A stretch of 64,000 nucleotides of DNA from Sphingomonas mucosissima (GTDB taxonomy: Bacteria; Pseudomonadota; Alphaproteobacteria; Sphingomonadales; Sphingomonadaceae). Shown one piece after another: positions 37,614 to 46,882 of the stretch; the stretch's first letter is position 1; every line of letters begins with the position of its first letter. The notes below the pieces were generated by a model, which had not been told where the DNA came from, did not search any database, and saw nothing but the letters and a program-made list of their open reading frames with translations. The position numbers and the translations under genes were made by a program. The stretch spans positions 1 to 64,000 of the forward strand of contig NZ_NBBJ01000004.1 of the NCBI RefSeq assembly GCF_002197665.1. The letters are read 5' to 3'.

Positions 37614-37659
37614 GTTGCGTGCCTTGCGGCGGGCGTCCCGCGCCGTCAATCGATGCCGA

Positions 37660-38778
37660 TCAGCTTTCCGGCGCGTCCGCGTCGTTGGACGCGATGGTCG
37701 GCCCGCGATAGCCAGTGACCGTCGCCGCCACGGCCTGGATCAGCTGCTGCCGATCGCGCATCGGTCGCTGCGTGTCGCCGATCATGACTGCAACCGAATA
37801 GCGCCGTCCGTCCGGCGCGGTGAGCAGCCCAACGTCGTTGAACCCGGCATTGCGACGGCCCAGTTCCTGCCCAGTCCCGGTCTTGTGCGCCAGCGTCCAG
37901 CCCGGCGCCGCGCCGGCCTTCAGCCGCGCGCGCCCGGTCTTGCTGGACTCCAGCGTCGAGATCAGGAGCCGCGTCGAGGTTTCGGACAGCAATTCTCCCC
38001 GCGCGAGCCGCGCCAGCGCATCGGCGATCGCCAAGGGGGCAGCGCCATCGGGCGGATTGTCGATATAGGCCTGCATCGCCGCCGCGCGAACGGCGGGATC
38101 GAGCCGCGCGCGCATGAGCGAAAACGTGTTGCCGACACTCATCGACTGGTCCCAGGTCAGCCCCGCCGTCTTTGCCTGCAGTAGCCGCTCGCCGGGCCCG
38201 AAGCGAATATCGCCCAGTTGCTTGCGCTCGATGAACGACCGCACGGCAGAGGGCCCGCCAGCCAGCGTCAGCAGCCGGTCATTCGCAGTATTGTCGCTTT
38301 GCGTCAGCGCGCGGAACAGCAGGTCGCCCACCGTCGTGTTCCAAATGCCGCCCTTTACGAGATAAGCGGTCGGCTGATGAAACACCGTGAGATCAGCGGG
38401 GGTGAGCGACACTTCATCATCAAGCCGCAACCGGCCGGAATCACGCTGGTCGAGGATCGTCATGGCGACCCACAGCTTGCTGACGCTCTGCTGGGGCAGC
38501 AGGCGGCGCCCGCTGGCCTCCACCGTCCATCCGTCATCCACGGCGCGAACCGCAACGCCGGCGACGCCCGAAAATTCCCGAACCAGTTGCCCGATCGAGG
38601 CTTCAAGCGCACGCGGCGCGCGATTGGCGGGAAGCGGGGTCGGCTTGGGCACGGGGATGGCGACGACATAGGCCGGCTCAGGCGCTACCGCCCGTGCCGT
38701 CTGCGCCGGCCGCTCATCAACGCCGCAGCCGGCCAAGGACAGCAGCGCTACGCCCGCGATCAACCGCTCGATCATCAT
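37660..38778 (-). CDS. class A beta-lactamase-like serine hydrolase lipoprotein
   Basis: A 372-residue protein with lipobox SLAGC (Cys18), then a 40-residue Pro-rich linker. The penicillin-recognising fold has the active-site S98-x-x-K101 in LPQQSVSKLW, S161-D162-N163 in LTQSDNTAND, and K299-T300-G301 in LAHKTGTGQE. A Glu (E197) lies exactly 36 residues after Ser161, the class A Glu166 position, but is followed by RLLQ rather than the usual xLN. So the deacylation machinery may be altered. Real beta-lactamase activity is plausible but unproven; a peptidoglycan-related hydrolase is the alternative. Confidence 0.8.
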   Translation of the reverse strand: MMIERLIAGVALLSLAGCGVDERPAQTARAVAPEPAYVVAIPVPKPTPLPANRAPRALEASIGQLVREFSGVAGVAVRAVDDGWTVEASGRRLLPQQSVSKLWVAMTILDQRDSGRLRLDDEVSLTPADLTVFHQPTAYLVKGGIWNTTVGDLLFRALTQSDNTANDRLLTLAGGPSAVRSFIERKQLGDIRFGPGERLLQAKTAGLTWDQSMSVGNTFSLMRARLDPAVRAAAMQAYIDNPPDGAAPLAIADALARLARGELLSETSTRLLISTLESSKTGRARLKAGAAPGWTLAHKTGTGQELGRRNAGFNDVGLLTAPDGRRYSVAVMIGDTQRPMRDRQQLIQAVAATVTGYRGPTIASNDADAPES

Positions 38779-38896
38779 CTGCCATGCCCCCGAACAGTCG
38801 CCACCAAACAGGCTATCCCAAAAGTCACCATTGAAAACCGGGACTTACTCCGCCTGCGATGAACCGGCGCTGACGTGCGACCAATGCAAGCGCCTG

Positions 38897-40477
38897 CTAG
38901 GGAACCAGGACGGTATCTACCGCCACGTCCAGCGTCTGCGGGCAGTCCAGCGTGTAGTGAAGCCCACGGCTTTCCTGGCGGTGGAGCGCGGAGCGGACGA
39001 TCAGATCGGCCGTCTGCAACAGGTTGCGCAGTTCGATCAGGTCCGGCGTCACGCGGAAGTGGCCGTAATAATCCTCCACCTCGGCCGTCAGCATCTCGAT
39101 GCGATGCTGCGCCCGTTGCAGCCGCTTGGTGGTCCGGACGATGCCGACATAATTCCACATAAAGCGGCGGATCTCGGTCCAGTTCTGCTTGATCACGACT
39201 TCCTCGTCGGAATCCGCAACACGGCTTTCGTCCCACGGCCGGATCGGCGGCACCGGGCGCAAATCGTCCCAGCATGCGGCGATGTGATTTGCCGCCGCCT
39301 CGCCGAAGACGAAACATTCCAGCAGCGAATTGCTGGCCAGACGATTGGCGCCATGCAGCCCGCTTTCGGTACATTCGCCCGCGGCATAAAGGTTTGGCAG
39401 ATCGGTGCGCCCGTCACGATCCACGATGATCCCGCCGCAGGTATAATGCTGCGCCGGCACCACCGGGATCGGTTGCACCGTCATGTCGATGCCCAGCCCC
39501 ATCAGCTTTTCGTAGATGTTCGGGAAGTGCCCCCGCACGAAATCGGCGGACTGATGGCTGATGTCTAGGTGGACGTAATCGAGGCCATAGCGCTTGATCT
39601 CGGCGTCGATCGCCCGCGCCACCACGTCGCGCGGCGCCAGTTCCAGCCGCTCGGCATCATAATCCACCATGAAGCGGTGGCCCGTCTGCGGGTTGATCAG
39701 CCGCCCGCCCTCGCCGCGCACCGCCTCGGTGATGAGGAAATTCTTGACGTCGAGGTTGTAGAGGCAGGTCGGGTGGAACTGCATCATCTCCATGTTGGAG
39801 ACACGGCATCCCGCGCGCCACGCCATTGCGATACCGTCCCCGGTCGCCCCGCGCGGCGCGGTGGAGAACAGATAAGTGCGCCCCGCGCCCCCCGTCGCCA
39901 GGATCGTCGCACGCGCCGTATACAGGTTCACGCGCCCGGTCCTGCGATCCACCGCATAGACGCCCCAGACATTGCCAGCCCCGGAATAGCGCTCCTCATG
40001 CCGGCTGGTAGCGAGGTCAATCGCCACCTGATCGGGCACCAACGTGATGTTGGGATGCGCCTCCGCCGCGCGCTGCAGCGCCTCCTGCACCGCCCATCCG
40101 GTCGCGTCATCGACATGGACGATGCGGCGGTGCGAATGCCCGCCCTCGCGCGTCAGGTGCAGGGCGTTCCCGTCCTGCGCGAAGGGTACGCCGAGCTTCT
40201 GCAAACGCTCGATCGCAGCCGGCGCATTCTCGACCACGAACTCCACGATCTCGCGATCGTTCAGCCCCGCGCCGGCGACCATCGTGTCCTCGACATGGTT
40301 TTCGAACGTGTCGCCAGGCTCCAGCACCGCCGCGATCCCGCCCTGCGCCCAGGCGGTGGAGCCCTCGTTGAGGGCGCCCTTGGCAAGCACGGTGACTTGG
40401 AAACGATCGGCAAGGTTCAGGGCTGCGGTGAGCCCGGCTGCGCCCGATCCGACAATGAGAACGTCCGCGCTCGTCAT
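38897..40477 (-). CDS. nadB: L-aspartate oxidase
   Basis: A 526-residue FAD enzyme that oxidises L-aspartate to iminoaspartate in NAD synthesis. N-terminal FAD motif MTSADVLIVGSGAAGLTAAL; STAWAQGGIAAVLEPGDT, LTREGGHSHRRIVHVDDATG (active-site His/Arg), AVRGEGGRLINPQTGHRFMV and HYTCGGIIVDRDGRTDLPNL, then GLHGANRLASNSLLECFVFG. All are standard NadB/fumarate-reductase-family blocks. The start at 40477 is chosen over an upstream ATG at 40528. nadA and nadC are not next to it. Confidence 0.93.
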   Translation of the reverse strand: MTSADVLIVGSGAAGLTAALNLADRFQVTVLAKGALNEGSTAWAQGGIAAVLEPGDTFENHVEDTMVAGAGLNDREIVEFVVENAPAAIERLQKLGVPFAQDGNALHLTREGGHSHRRIVHVDDATGWAVQEALQRAAEAHPNITLVPDQVAIDLATSRHEERYSGAGNVWGVYAVDRRTGRVNLYTARATILATGGAGRTYLFSTAPRGATGDGIAMAWRAGCRVSNMEMMQFHPTCLYNLDVKNFLITEAVRGEGGRLINPQTGHRFMVDYDAERLELAPRDVVARAIDAEIKRYGLDYVHLDISHQSADFVRGHFPNIYEKLMGLGIDMTVQPIPVVPAQHYTCGGIIVDRDGRTDLPNLYAAGECTESGLHGANRLASNSLLECFVFGEAAANHIAACWDDLRPVPPIRPWDESRVADSDEEVVIKQNWTEIRRFMWNYVGIVRTTKRLQRAQHRIEMLTAEVEDYYGHFRVTPDLIELRNLLQTADLIVRSALHRQESRGLHYTLDCPQTLDVAVDTVLVP

Positions 40478-40671
40478 GCGCGGCTCTGGGGAGAGAAGAC
40501 CATCGCGGCTGCATGGCACGAAGCGCACGCATCTGCCATATCTGCTCGAAACCTCTTCACCGTTCGGCCGGAGCGCGCACTGTGAGCGACACCGCCCGTT
40601 GCAGGTGCGGCGACAAGCGTGGCACGAACGGTGGAGAGGATTGCGCGGAACAAGAAGTCCAAGGGAGTCCC

Positions 40672-42468
40672 ATGTCCACCTACACCGCCCGCCTCGCCGC
40701 CCTGCGCGATCAGCTTTCGCGCCAGCAGCTCGACGGCTTCGTCGTGCCGCTGACGGATGAGCATATGAGCGAATATGTCGGCGCTTACGCCCAGCGGCTG
40801 GCCTGGCTCACCGGCTTTCAGGGGTCCGCCGGCACCGCCGTGGTCCTTCCTGCCGAAGCCGCGATCTTCACCGACGGCCGCTATACGCTCCAGGTCCGCG
40901 AACAGGTGTCGGCCGACGATTGGCAGTTCGTCGGGGTGCCGGACACCAGCGTTTCGGCCTGGCTTGCGGGGCACGCGAAGCAGGGCGGGCGGATCGGCTA
41001 TGATCCGTGGCTGCACACCCGCGCCTGGGTGGATGAAGCCAGCAAAGCGCTCGAGGTCGTCGACGCTACCCTGGTGCCGGTGGATACCAACCCGGTAGAC
41101 GCCATCTGGCCCGATCAGCCGGCCCGTTCCGATGCGCGGCTCAGCGTTCACGAGGATGCCAATGCGGGCCGCTCCTCCGCCGACAAGCGCGCCGTCGTCG
41201 CGGACTGGCTCACCGAGCAAGAGGCCGATGCGGTGGTGCTGGCCTCGCTGGAATCAATCGCCTGGCTGCTGAACGTGCGTGGCGGAGACGTGTCCCGCAC
41301 GCCGGTCGCGCTGGCCTATGCGGTGGTGAACGCTGACGGCACCGCCGATCTGTACGTCGCGCCTGAGAAGATGACGGAAGAAGTAGCGCAGCATCTCGGC
41401 AATGCCGTGCGCGTCCACGATCACCGCGAATTCGCGCCCGCCCTGGGCACGTTCGCCGGCAAGCGCGTAGCGGTCGATCCGACGCTCTCGGTCGCCGCCA
41501 TTCCGCTCGCGATTGAGGCTGGCGGCGGCGAGGTCGTGGCCTTGCGCGATCCCACTGTCGTTCCGCGCGCCACCAAGAACAGCGTGGAGCAGGCCGGCCA
41601 CCGCTCCGCCAGCATCCGCGACGGCGCCGCACTCTCCCGCTTCCTGCGCTGGATCTCGATCGAAGCGCCCAAGGGCGGGCAGACCGAACTGTCCGCGGCG
41701 GCAAAGCTGGAGGAATTCCGGCGCGAAACGGGCGTGCTGAAGGATCTGTCCTTTGACGCGATCTCCGCCACTGGCCCGCACGGCGCGATCCCGCATTATC
41801 ATGTCACGGATGAATCAAGCCTGCCGATCGAGCCGGGCCAGCTCTACCTGATCGACTCCGGCGGCCAATATGTCGACGGCACCACGGACGTGACGCGCGT
41901 CGTCCCGATCGGCGCGCCAACGGCCGAAATGCGCGATCGCTTCACTCGCGTGCTGAAGGGTCATATCGCGCTAGCAACGGCCGTGTTTCCCCGCGGCACC
42001 ACGGGCGCGCAGCTCGACGCACTGGCCCGGCTTCCCCTGTGGCAGGCAGGCCTCGATTTCGCCCATGGCACCGGCCACGGCGTCGGCAGCTACCTGTCGG
42101 TCCACGAAGGCCCGGCGCGGATCGCCAAGCCCAGCTATCCCGGCAGCGGGCCGTCAGAATCTTTGCTGCCTGGCATGATCCTTTCCAACGAGCCCGGATA
42201 TTACAAGGCAGGCGAATACGGCATCCGCATCGAAAACCTGCTGCTCGTCGTCGAGCGCACGTTTGAAGGCGGCGAGGACGTGATGCTCGCCTTTGAAACA
42301 CTTACGCTCGCCCCGATCGACCGCGACCTGATCGATTCCGCGCTGCTCACGCCCGGCGAGCTATCGTGGCTCAACGATTATCACGCGCGCGTCGCCGGCA
42401 CGCTTGCGCCCGAACTGGAGGGCGAGGACCGCGCGTGGCTGATCGAACGCTGCGCCCCGCTCAGGTAA
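40672..42468 (+). CDS. aminopeptidase P family protein (M24, Xaa-Pro peptidase)
   Basis: A 598-residue, three-domain aminopeptidase P. Two N-terminal creatinase-like domains (MSTYTARLAALRDQLSRQQL; AAIFTDGRYTLQVREQVSAD; ESIAWLLNVRGGDVSRTPVA) precede the pita-bread metallopeptidase domain. Metal ligands lie in YLIDSGGQYVDGTTDVTRVV (two Asp), FAHGTGHGVGSYLSVHEGP (His), SNEPGYYKAGEYGIRIENLL (Glu) and a final Glu. The AAGGGAG eight bases before ATG 40672 decides the start. It removes N-terminal residues before proline. Confidence 0.93.
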   Translation: MSTYTARLAALRDQLSRQQLDGFVVPLTDEHMSEYVGAYAQRLAWLTGFQGSAGTAVVLPAEAAIFTDGRYTLQVREQVSADDWQFVGVPDTSVSAWLAGHAKQGGRIGYDPWLHTRAWVDEASKALEVVDATLVPVDTNPVDAIWPDQPARSDARLSVHEDANAGRSSADKRAVVADWLTEQEADAVVLASLESIAWLLNVRGGDVSRTPVALAYAVVNADGTADLYVAPEKMTEEVAQHLGNAVRVHDHREFAPALGTFAGKRVAVDPTLSVAAIPLAIEAGGGEVVALRDPTVVPRATKNSVEQAGHRSASIRDGAALSRFLRWISIEAPKGGQTELSAAAKLEEFRRETGVLKDLSFDAISATGPHGAIPHYHVTDESSLPIEPGQLYLIDSGGQYVDGTTDVTRVVPIGAPTAEMRDRFTRVLKGHIALATAVFPRGTTGAQLDALARLPLWQAGLDFAHGTGHGVGSYLSVHEGPARIAKPSYPGSGPSESLLPGMILSNEPGYYKAGEYGIRIENLLLVVERTFEGGEDVMLAFETLTLAPIDRDLIDSALLTPGELSWLNDYHARVAGTLAPELEGEDRAWLIERCAPLR

Positions 42469-42577
42469 GGACCCGATCACCCCTCCCCGGCGCGCGCCCG
42501 GGGGGGGATACGAGAACCCGCAACTGGTCGCGGGGGCGCGTTCGCCGCCGCCGTCGCAAGCCGAGCGATTGACGGGT

Positions 42578-42739
42578 TCAGCCGTCAGGCTGCGATGCCT
42601 TGTCCGCGTCACCCTCAAGCGTCGGCTGCTCCGCGACGGCCCCGTCCTCCGCCACGCTGCGCGCCTGCGCCTTGCGCCGGCGCAGATTGGCCCGCAGCGC
42701 AGCGGCCCGGCGCGCGTCCCGTTCGTCCTTGCTGTCCAT
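42578..42739 (-). CDS. short basic hypothetical protein (RRRKAQAR type)
   Basis: About 53 residues: MDSKDERDARRAAALRANLR, then RRKAQARSVAEDGAVAEQPT and an acidic tail. Short Arg/Ala-rich proteins with an AALRANLRRRKAQAR core occur next to tRNA or translation genes in sphingomonads, which supports it being real. A TTG 12 codons upstream is an alternative start. No function known. Confidence 0.6.
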   Translation of the reverse strand: MDSKDERDARRAAALRANLRRRKAQARSVAEDGAVAEQPTLEGDADKASQPDG

Positions 42740-42827
42740 GAAAGCTGCTATCGCTTCGTCATGACGCCTTGACAATCCGCCGCCGCTCGTCTCTAGCGCC
42801 CCCTCGCCTGCGAACAGCGGGCCGAGT

Positions 42828-42903
<76 letters not shown>

Positions 42904-42908
42904 CTTTT

Positions 42909-42928
42909 CAACGACTTAGCGGTCGTTG
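42909..42928. repeat. inverted repeat CAACGAC-N6-GTCGTTG just inside attL
   Basis: Perfect 7-bp arms six bases after attL. It may be part of the attP region or a tRNA 3'-trailer hairpin; no T-run follows. Confidence 0.4.
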
Positions 42929-42947
42929 GATATAAAACGTAGATCGC

Positions 42948-42969
42948 TGGGTAGCACCGGGGTAGCACC
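42948..42969 (+). repeat. tandem arm-type site, left end: two copies of (T/G)GGGTAGCACC
   Basis: TGGGTAGCACC (42948-42958) is followed directly by GGGGTAGCACC (42959-42969). The same doublet in the same orientation lies just inside attR at 54038-54059, which fits integrase arm-binding sites. Confidence 0.7.
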
Positions 42970-43031
42970 ATCGCGAGCGCTGCTTGCATGGAGATTCGCG
43001 TTCCGCCACAACCCGACTTGGTGGAGGGAAA

Positions 43032-45953
43032 GTGACGCGGCCTTATTCAGACCTCGACCCCCGCACTGAGCTTGAACAGCGCGTTTCGGCTGACATGGCG
43101 AGTGCGCTTACGAAGCGGGGGGCAACCGTCACCCATCACGGCACGAACGCGAGCCACGCTCCGTCGATAGCCGACGCCGACATCACCGTTGAATGGACCG
43201 TCGCATCGAAGCGGCACCGGCTCCTTGTCGAAGTCGCAAAGCGAAGCGACGAAAGCGAATTCACATCGATCGTCGAACACCTCAATCGCGCGATTGCGGT
43301 CGCGCCCGGCATGACCACAAACGTCCTGTACTCGGGTCTAAGCACTTCCGTTCGCATGGCTCGGTTTCTACGAAACGAGAACCAACAGCGCGAACGTGAC
43401 GGCAGGGCCGGGAGAATTGTGTTTCTACCGCTAAATCGGCTGCAAACGCATCTGTCTCACTGGGCAGCAGCCCCCGCCAAGGCATACCCACTTACCGGCC
43501 TGACATCGGCTGTGGCACGTTGGCCCGAGTTTGCAACGGACCTCGCGGCGGCGCAGGTTTTTCAAGAGGAAGTATTTCCAGATTGGACCGAAGAAGAACA
43601 GGAGCTTGACCTTGCCCGCTTGCGCGAGTTGGCCGTTCGACAGGAGCGTCTTCGCAGGGACATCGTAGGCCTAGAAAACAAGCTGCGTGAGCGCGGAGTT
43701 ACCGGGCAGCGTGCTCACAAGTTCTTAATTTATTTGTTCTTCGTCGCTCTTTATGAAGACAAGCGGGGCATTGAAAGCCGCGCTACCTTATCGGGGTTTG
43801 CTGATTACAGAACTAAGATGAGCCCGGCGGATCGCGCCGATAAGGAGTTCAAGGACTGGACGGTGCACCATCTTATAAAGAAGGATATCGTCTTCGACCC
43901 CGACATTGTTACCTCCGGCATGTTCGACCGGTATGAGCGTCTTGAGTTGCCGGACGAGTTCATCGTATCAACTGTCCTACCTATCTTCGAGCGTTATCCA
44001 TTATCAGCTGGCGGCATTGACTTCATTGGGGCAGTGTTTGAAGCGCTCGCGCGGAGGGCGGAGAAAGATAATCGGATTGGGCAGTTTTTCACGCCAGAGA
44101 CTGCGGTAATATCCACGGTACGGCTTGTTTCGCCGCGCCCGAGTGATGTTGTATTAGACCCGGCGTGTGGAACGGGACGATTTCTAATCCATGCAATGGA
44201 CGCGATGCTCGCTAACGCGGTAGCCACCGCAACTGAAACAAAGGAAGAAGTTGAGCAGAAGGTTCGACGTGAGCGCTTACTAGGGACAGATATTGACCCG
44301 TGGGTCGCAACCATTGCTAAGATGAATATGTATCTGCACGGTGATGGAAAGTCGAATGTGCGCCCAGCGAACGGACTCGCGCTGTCCGCGTATGATGTGT
44401 TCGCACCACGAACACCCGCCCGCGCTCACGAGGCGATCGACGTTGCGTTGACCAATCCTCCGCTTGGAGACGTTAACTTCAGAGAGGTTGCCGCTGAACT
44501 CGCGCGTTCAGGCTCGCTCGGCAAGGTAAAGGCCGCACCGGGATCGGAAGCATACGAGAGCGAGATTGCGGCAAAGGCAAACCGTTGGACGAAGGAGCGC
44601 TTGCGCGTTGTCCCACACACGTGCGTTGAACAAACGCGCGCTGACACGCTGTCGAAACGTGTGACAGATTGGCGAGACAAATTGCTGCTCGCCATGAAAA
44701 CTCGAGACGAACGGAAGGAGCGCCACGCTCGCCGCCACCTCGACGCAGCCGAAGCTGGGTTGGCGGAGGTTAAGGGCGCTATAGCGGCTGGCAAGCTGAC
44801 GTACGTGACGGCGGGTAATAACGCCAAGGGCGGCGCTCTTTTTCTGAGTGCAATCTTAGACTACCTCAAACCGATTAGAGATGCGGGCGCGCCGGAAGAG
44901 TGGAAAGGCGGTATTGTCGGCATTGTCGTCGATGAAGCGGTCCTGAACACGTCGGCCTATGGCGATGCGAGATCGTTTATTCGAGATAACTACTTCATCA
45001 AGGCTGTCGTCTCACTTCCTCGGAATGCTTTTGAGTTCCTAGCTAGGACGACTGCGAAGACCTCGATATTGCTTCTTATAAAGAAGCCAGACCCTGCGAT
45101 CGTTCAGCGGGAGCCGGTGTTCTTCGCTAAGGCACACACGATCGGCTACACTTCGACAGGAGTAGATGACCGGAATGATTTCCCGGCCATCAACGAAGCG
45201 TTTAACATCTGGCGACAGGCGGCGCCGAGCTCTTATGCGGGAGGCGTCGTTAGCCCCGCGCGACTAGCTAAGGCAACTGCAAAGGTGCCGCTCTGCGACG
45301 GCCTTGTGTCTCTTTATCAACTATCGGATGAGTCACCAACGGAGCGCTTGGACTTCGCGTATAATCGAATGAAAGAGCTTGTCGCTACGATGGGCGAGCG
45401 CATTCTGCTGTCTTCAGTAATTGAGCCAGTCACACGCATTCCGAACACGGAACTTGTTGATGAAGAGGCGCTTGTACATAGCTACGCTTGGGTCCGAAGT
45501 ACGGATGGGAGAGTTCGTCCAAAGGGTATCCAAGATTTGCAGTATGACACTAAAGACCTTCGAGAGATTAAGTCGGGCGACATTCTCGTTTCCGGCATTG
45601 ATGCAGTGAGAGGCGCAATAGGTGTTGTTGAAGACGATTGCGACGGGCTGATCGTTTCGAAAGAGTTCTTTACGTTCAGAGTGCGAGAGTCGTCTGAAGG
45701 AAAGGTCGACGCTCAGTACGTCGCTCGTCTGCTACGCTCTGAGAAGATGCGAGCCATACTTGAGGGTGCAATAACAGGTGTTTCGAACCGGACGCGACTG
45801 GAGAGCCCCGCACAATTGATTGCGCTGCCTATCCCTCCGCTACCATCGATTAAGGTGCAGCAATCGCTTGCTGAACAGGTTCGTGCAGCGTTCCGGGCAC
45901 AGGATGAGGCGGCGAAGGTTTTTGCAGCGATAGATAAGAGCCTATCGGCGTAG
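43032..45953 (+). CDS. fused nuclease-like / N6-adenine DNA methyltransferase / S-like specificity protein (type IIG-like RM)
   Basis: A 973-residue single polypeptide. Residues 1-150 look like a PD-(D/E)xK-type domain (IADADITVEW, HRLLVEVAKR), although the last motif is E-V-A-K rather than E-x-K. A coiled coil follows (about 190-225, LARLRELAVRQERLRRDIVG). The methyltransferase core has GQFFTPETAVISTVRLVSPR, motif I VLDPACGTGRFL (about 374-385) and motif IV TNPPLGDV (about 473-480), then a helical insert and AVVSLPRNAFEFLARTTAKT. The last 120 residues (SGDILVSGIDAVRGAIGVVE; LLRSEKMRAILEGA; IALPIPPLPSIKVQQSLAEQ) match type I S-subunit half domains. GTG 43032 follows GGTGGAGGGAAA; TTG 42984 is an alternative. 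Confidence 0.8.
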   Translation: MTRPYSDLDPRTELEQRVSADMASALTKRGATVTHHGTNASHAPSIADADITVEWTVASKRHRLLVEVAKRSDESEFTSIVEHLNRAIAVAPGMTTNVLYSGLSTSVRMARFLRNENQQRERDGRAGRIVFLPLNRLQTHLSHWAAAPAKAYPLTGLTSAVARWPEFATDLAAAQVFQEEVFPDWTEEEQELDLARLRELAVRQERLRRDIVGLENKLRERGVTGQRAHKFLIYLFFVALYEDKRGIESRATLSGFADYRTKMSPADRADKEFKDWTVHHLIKKDIVFDPDIVTSGMFDRYERLELPDEFIVSTVLPIFERYPLSAGGIDFIGAVFEALARRAEKDNRIGQFFTPETAVISTVRLVSPRPSDVVLDPACGTGRFLIHAMDAMLANAVATATETKEEVEQKVRRERLLGTDIDPWVATIAKMNMYLHGDGKSNVRPANGLALSAYDVFAPRTPARAHEAIDVALTNPPLGDVNFREVAAELARSGSLGKVKAAPGSEAYESEIAAKANRWTKERLRVVPHTCVEQTRADTLSKRVTDWRDKLLLAMKTRDERKERHARRHLDAAEAGLAEVKGAIAAGKLTYVTAGNNAKGGALFLSAILDYLKPIRDAGAPEEWKGGIVGIVVDEAVLNTSAYGDARSFIRDNYFIKAVVSLPRNAFEFLARTTAKTSILLLIKKPDPAIVQREPVFFAKAHTIGYTSTGVDDRNDFPAINEAFNIWRQAAPSSYAGGVVSPARLAKATAKVPLCDGLVSLYQLSDESPTERLDFAYNRMKELVATMGERILLSSVIEPVTRIPNTELVDEEALVHSYAWVRSTDGRVRPKGIQDLQYDTKDLREIKSGDILVSGIDAVRGAIGVVEDDCDGLIVSKEFFTFRVRESSEGKVDAQYVARLLRSEKMRAILEGAITGVSNRTRLESPAQLIALPIPPLPSIKVQQSLAEQVRAAFRAQDEAAKVFAAIDKSLSA

Positions 45954-46237
45954 CGGTGCTACCCCTGTGATGCCCACATTGTGTCGCGTGCAAGCTGGGG
46001 CCGCAAAGCCGTTGCTGTAACGACACGAAGTTCGCCGTTCGATGTTCGATCATTCCCAAGTTCACGCAAGACTGCCTCGTATACAGGCGCGTTCCGCCAG
46101 TACAGCAGTGAGGATATCGCGCCTGTTGTAGGAGGCGGGAAGTGCCGCGGAGACTGGCCTTACCGCGTGTTCGAAGCTTCGCATGGCTAATTGCGCCAGT
46201 ATAGGAGATACCTAAAGACTTTCGTTAAGGACGATGC
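45954..46237. other. 284-bp intergenic region in the island
   Basis: It holds the inverted 11-mer copy at its left end. The short open frames on both strands have no ribosome-binding sites or recognisable sequence. I see nothing else supported here. Confidence 0.5.
45955..45965 (-). repeat. inverted copy of the island 11-mer GGGGTAGCACC
   Basis: GGTGCTACCCC on the plus strand lies directly after the stop of the RM-like gene; it is the exact reverse complement of the arm-type 11-mer. Confidence 0.55.
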
Positions 46238-46852
46238 ATGGCGCTGTACGAAGAACTTAAGGACTGGCAGGCTTTGCTAGGCGCTTGCTTTGGGTTGTTT
46301 GCCCTCATTCTAGGCGCCTTGCTGAACTCATGGCTGGCTCGGCGAAATGAACGACTCCGTCACGCGGACGAGGCTCATGCGGTCGCGGCAGCCCTTTATG
46401 CAGAGATGGTTGCCATGCGCGACGACCTTGCTCGATTGGCGAAGCATACGTCAAAATTAGAAGTCGGCGGAGGGCTAGGACATGGCCCCGAGAACCCCTT
46501 CGACAAGCACTACCTTGAGCAGAACCGCATGCCTGCGCCACTTGTCTATCCTGCGCTAGTCGGTAAGATTGGTGTTCTGCCCGAGACCACCACTGCAGAC
46601 GTAGTTACCTTCTATAACCTTTATGCGCAAGCAAAACACTGGATGCCTTATCTTGGGAACGATAAAACCCGCACATTCGAATACTCCGTTGCTTGGGTTC
46701 TACGTCCGTCGTTCGATGCATTAACGCTGAGTGATGAGGTTCTACATCGCCTGCGCACCTTTGCCGCGATCGACGACACACCGGGCGGTCTTGATCTCGG
46801 CGACACGGCTTTCCTACTCGAGCTTGAGTCAGAACGAGCCGGATCTCACTAA
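46238..46852 (+). CDS. membrane-anchored hypothetical protein of the island
   Basis: A 204-residue protein. One N-terminal membrane helix (ALLGACFGLFALILGALLNS, about residues 12-31) is followed by a basic stop-transfer (WLARRNERLRHAD), then a cytoplasmic helical domain (AVAAALYAEMVAMRDDLARL; ADVVTFYNLYAQAKHWM). No enzymatic motif is visible. AAGGACGATGC precedes the ATG. The architecture, a single TM helix plus a helical cytosolic part inside a defence-like island, would suit an effector or a sensor, but this is only inference. It is convergent with the HEPN gene, with stops 30 bp apart. Confidence 0.65.
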   Translation: MALYEELKDWQALLGACFGLFALILGALLNSWLARRNERLRHADEAHAVAAALYAEMVAMRDDLARLAKHTSKLEVGGGLGHGPENPFDKHYLEQNRMPAPLVYPALVGKIGVLPETTTADVVTFYNLYAQAKHWMPYLGNDKTRTFEYSVAWVLRPSFDALTLSDEVLHRLRTFAAIDDTPGGLDLGDTAFLLELESERAGSH

Positions 46853-46882
46853 GAGTCACTAAGGTAGGTTAGAGTCTACGGC

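Noticed and set aside
45850..46190. Small ORFs on both strands between the RM-like gene and the TM gene
   Set aside because: No ribosome-binding site and no recognisable sequence; the region is treated as intergenic.
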